Below are positions 63,425-64,000 of a DNA stretch of 64,000 nt, one piece after another. This DNA is from Neisseria zalophi. GTDB lineage: Bacteria > Pseudomonadota > Gammaproteobacteria > Burkholderiales > Neisseriaceae. Numbering within the stretch: the first letter of the stretch is position 1; each line of letters starts with the position of its first letter. The stretch covers positions 1,947,014 through 2,011,013 of the forward strand of contig NZ_CP031700.1 in NCBI RefSeq assembly GCF_008807015.1, in the 5' to 3' direction. The notes under the pieces are model-generated. The model ran no database searches. It worked only from the letters and a program-made list of their open reading frames with translations, and was not told where the DNA came from. The position numbers and the translations under genes were made by a program.

Positions 63425-63472
63425 AAAGGCTTTTATGTTTGTCCAAGATTTGGGGGGCAGATCAAGATAATG

Positions 63473-63484
63473 TTTCAGACGGCC
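63473..63484 (-). terminator. Half of the split aspS terminator (DUS arm)
   Basis: TTTCAGACGGCC followed by TTTTAT is one arm of the DUS hairpin whose partner is at 62205-62217, now 1.2 kb away across the IS. Intrinsic termination of aspS at this place is presumably lost or taken over by IS sequences. Confidence 0.65.
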
Positions 63485-63510
63485 TTTTATAACTCAAAAG
63501 CAATATATGA

Positions 63511-64000
63511 TTAGGCTTCTTTGTTTTCAGTTTTCACACGCAAACGCAAGCCTAATTCGCGCAATTGTTTGTCGTCTACCGCATTAGGTGCGTTGGTGAG
63601 CAAGCATTGTGCCCGTTGTGTTTTCGGGAATGCAATCACATCGCGGATAGATTCCGCACCGGCCATCAGAGTAACCAAGCGGTCTAAACCGAATGCCAAA
63701 CCACCATGCGGTGGCGCGCCGAATTTCAGGTTATCCAGCAGGAAGCCGAATTTGTTTTGTTGCTCTTCCGGTGTGATTTTCAGGGCGGCAAATACTTTTT
63801 CCTGAATATCGGCACGGTGGATACGGATAGAGCCGCCGCCGATTTCCCAACCGTTGAGCACCATATCGTAAGCGCGTGCCAAGCAGTTTTCCGGATCAGA
63901 TTCCATTAAGTCTTCATGGCCGGGTTTCGGTGAAGTAAACGGATGGTGCATAGCGGCATAGCGGTTATTTTCCTCGTCGTATTCAAACATCGGAAAATCA
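63511..64000 (-). CDS. aspS: Aspartyl-tRNA synthetase, C-terminal part
   Basis: The frame runs off the window at its 5' end (the visible product continues [20 protein letters not shown] upstream). Class II motif 2-3 surroundings are present: [20 protein letters not shown] and the motif 3 [20 protein letters not shown], then the conserved [21 protein letters not shown]. About 163 residues are visible of a protein of about 600. The end of the gene is close to the IS-disrupted terminator. Confidence 0.95.
   Translation of the reverse strand, partial: DFPMFEYDEENNRYAAMHHPFTSPKPGHEDLMESDPENCLARAYDMVLNGWEIGGGSIRIHRADIQEKVFAALKITPEEQQNKFGFLLDNLKFGAPPHGGLAFGLDRLVTLMAGAESIRDVIAFPKTQRAQCLLTNAPNAVDDKQLRELGLRLRVKTENKEA

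Larger units (their letters stand above)
62221..63464 (+). mobile_element. IS3-family (IS150 group) insertion sequence, complete
   Basis: The element is 1244 bp. Terminal inverted repeats TGAACTGCACCCC.AAAGTTGGACA (62221-62245) and TGATCTGCCCCCCAAATCTTGGACA (complement of 63440-63464) match at about 20 of 25 positions. A 3-bp target duplication AGA flanks it (62218-62220 and 63465-63467). It encodes orfA and, in the -1 frame, orfB. It sits in the loop of an inverted DUS pair (62205-62217 and 63473-63484), thereby splitting the terminator of aspS. Both genes look intact, so it may be active. Confidence 0.9.

Overview
The window comes from the chromosome of a Neisseria-type bacterium. The evidence is the dozens of copies of the DNA uptake sequence (DUS) core GCCGTCTGAA, mostly in the 12-mer form AGGCCGTCTGAA and often as inverted pairs acting as terminators. 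The housekeeping genes (lptD, gap, dnaX, infB, nusA, alaS, msrAB, tex, aspS) also read as Neisseriaceae. I cannot name the species. The AG-DUS dialect points to a Neisseria other than the AT-DUS meningitidis/gonorrhoeae group.

Region 1 (about 1-12,480, minus strand, AT-rich) is an array of broken Rhs toxin modules. Seven or more fragments of one RHS-repeat core, each carrying DUS motifs inside its coding sequence, are joined to different C-terminal toxin tips or tails, each followed by a small, usually unrelated gene that is probably the immunity gene. One fragment keeps a decayed PAAR-like (DUF4150) N-terminus, so the parent was probably a type VI-secreted PAAR-Rhs effector. One tip looks like a DUF2778/Tlde1-type L,D-transpeptidase toxin. 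No fragment is an intact Rhs gene; frameshifts, nonsense codons, deletions, an IS5-family remnant and a duplicated two-gene membrane-protein module mark decay and recombination.

Region 2 (12.5-20 kb) holds a D-2-hydroxyacid dehydrogenase, a CueR-like MerR regulator with a textbook 19-bp-spacer promoter, copZ, a YczE-type membrane protein and the Cu(I) ATPase copA. Next come an HPP-family membrane protein divergent from a TetR regulator with a near-perfect operator, a DUF2062 protein and an HELTH-motif protein.

Region 3 (20-23 kb) is a tandem triplication of an Imm49-like immunity gene with constant ends and a variable centre, without a toxin beside it.

Region 4 (23-46 kb) is core chromosome: amgK-like kinase divergent from lptD-surA, gap, mltB-like transglycosylase, dnaX-ybaB, yidB-like, the rimP-nusA-infB operon with a hairpin/U-tract in its leader, a small DUF4124-like protein, an unannotated 51-residue ORF, an ABC-F ATPase, a polyamine-binding lipoprotein and alaS.

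Region 5 (45.9-52.4 kb) has two proteins built of 43-residue TPR-like repeats, a META-domain lipoprotein and a large AT-rich helical-repeat protein with a DUF2971-like C-terminus. An array follows in which inverted DUS pairs alternate with a 75-bp palindrome. Then come msrAB (pilB) and tex.

Region 6 (57.3-61.2 kb) is a single-chain restriction-modification enzyme (nuclease, N6-adenine methylase, target-recognition domain) whose second target-recognition domain is cut off by an 11-G tract. The tract is in the OFF length here; 12 or 9 G would fuse the two halves, so this is a strong phase-variation candidate.

Region 7 (61.4-64 kb) has a uracil-DNA-glycosylase-like protein, an intact IS3-family element inserted with a 3-bp duplication into the loop of an inverted DUS terminator, and the 3' part of aspS, which runs off the window.
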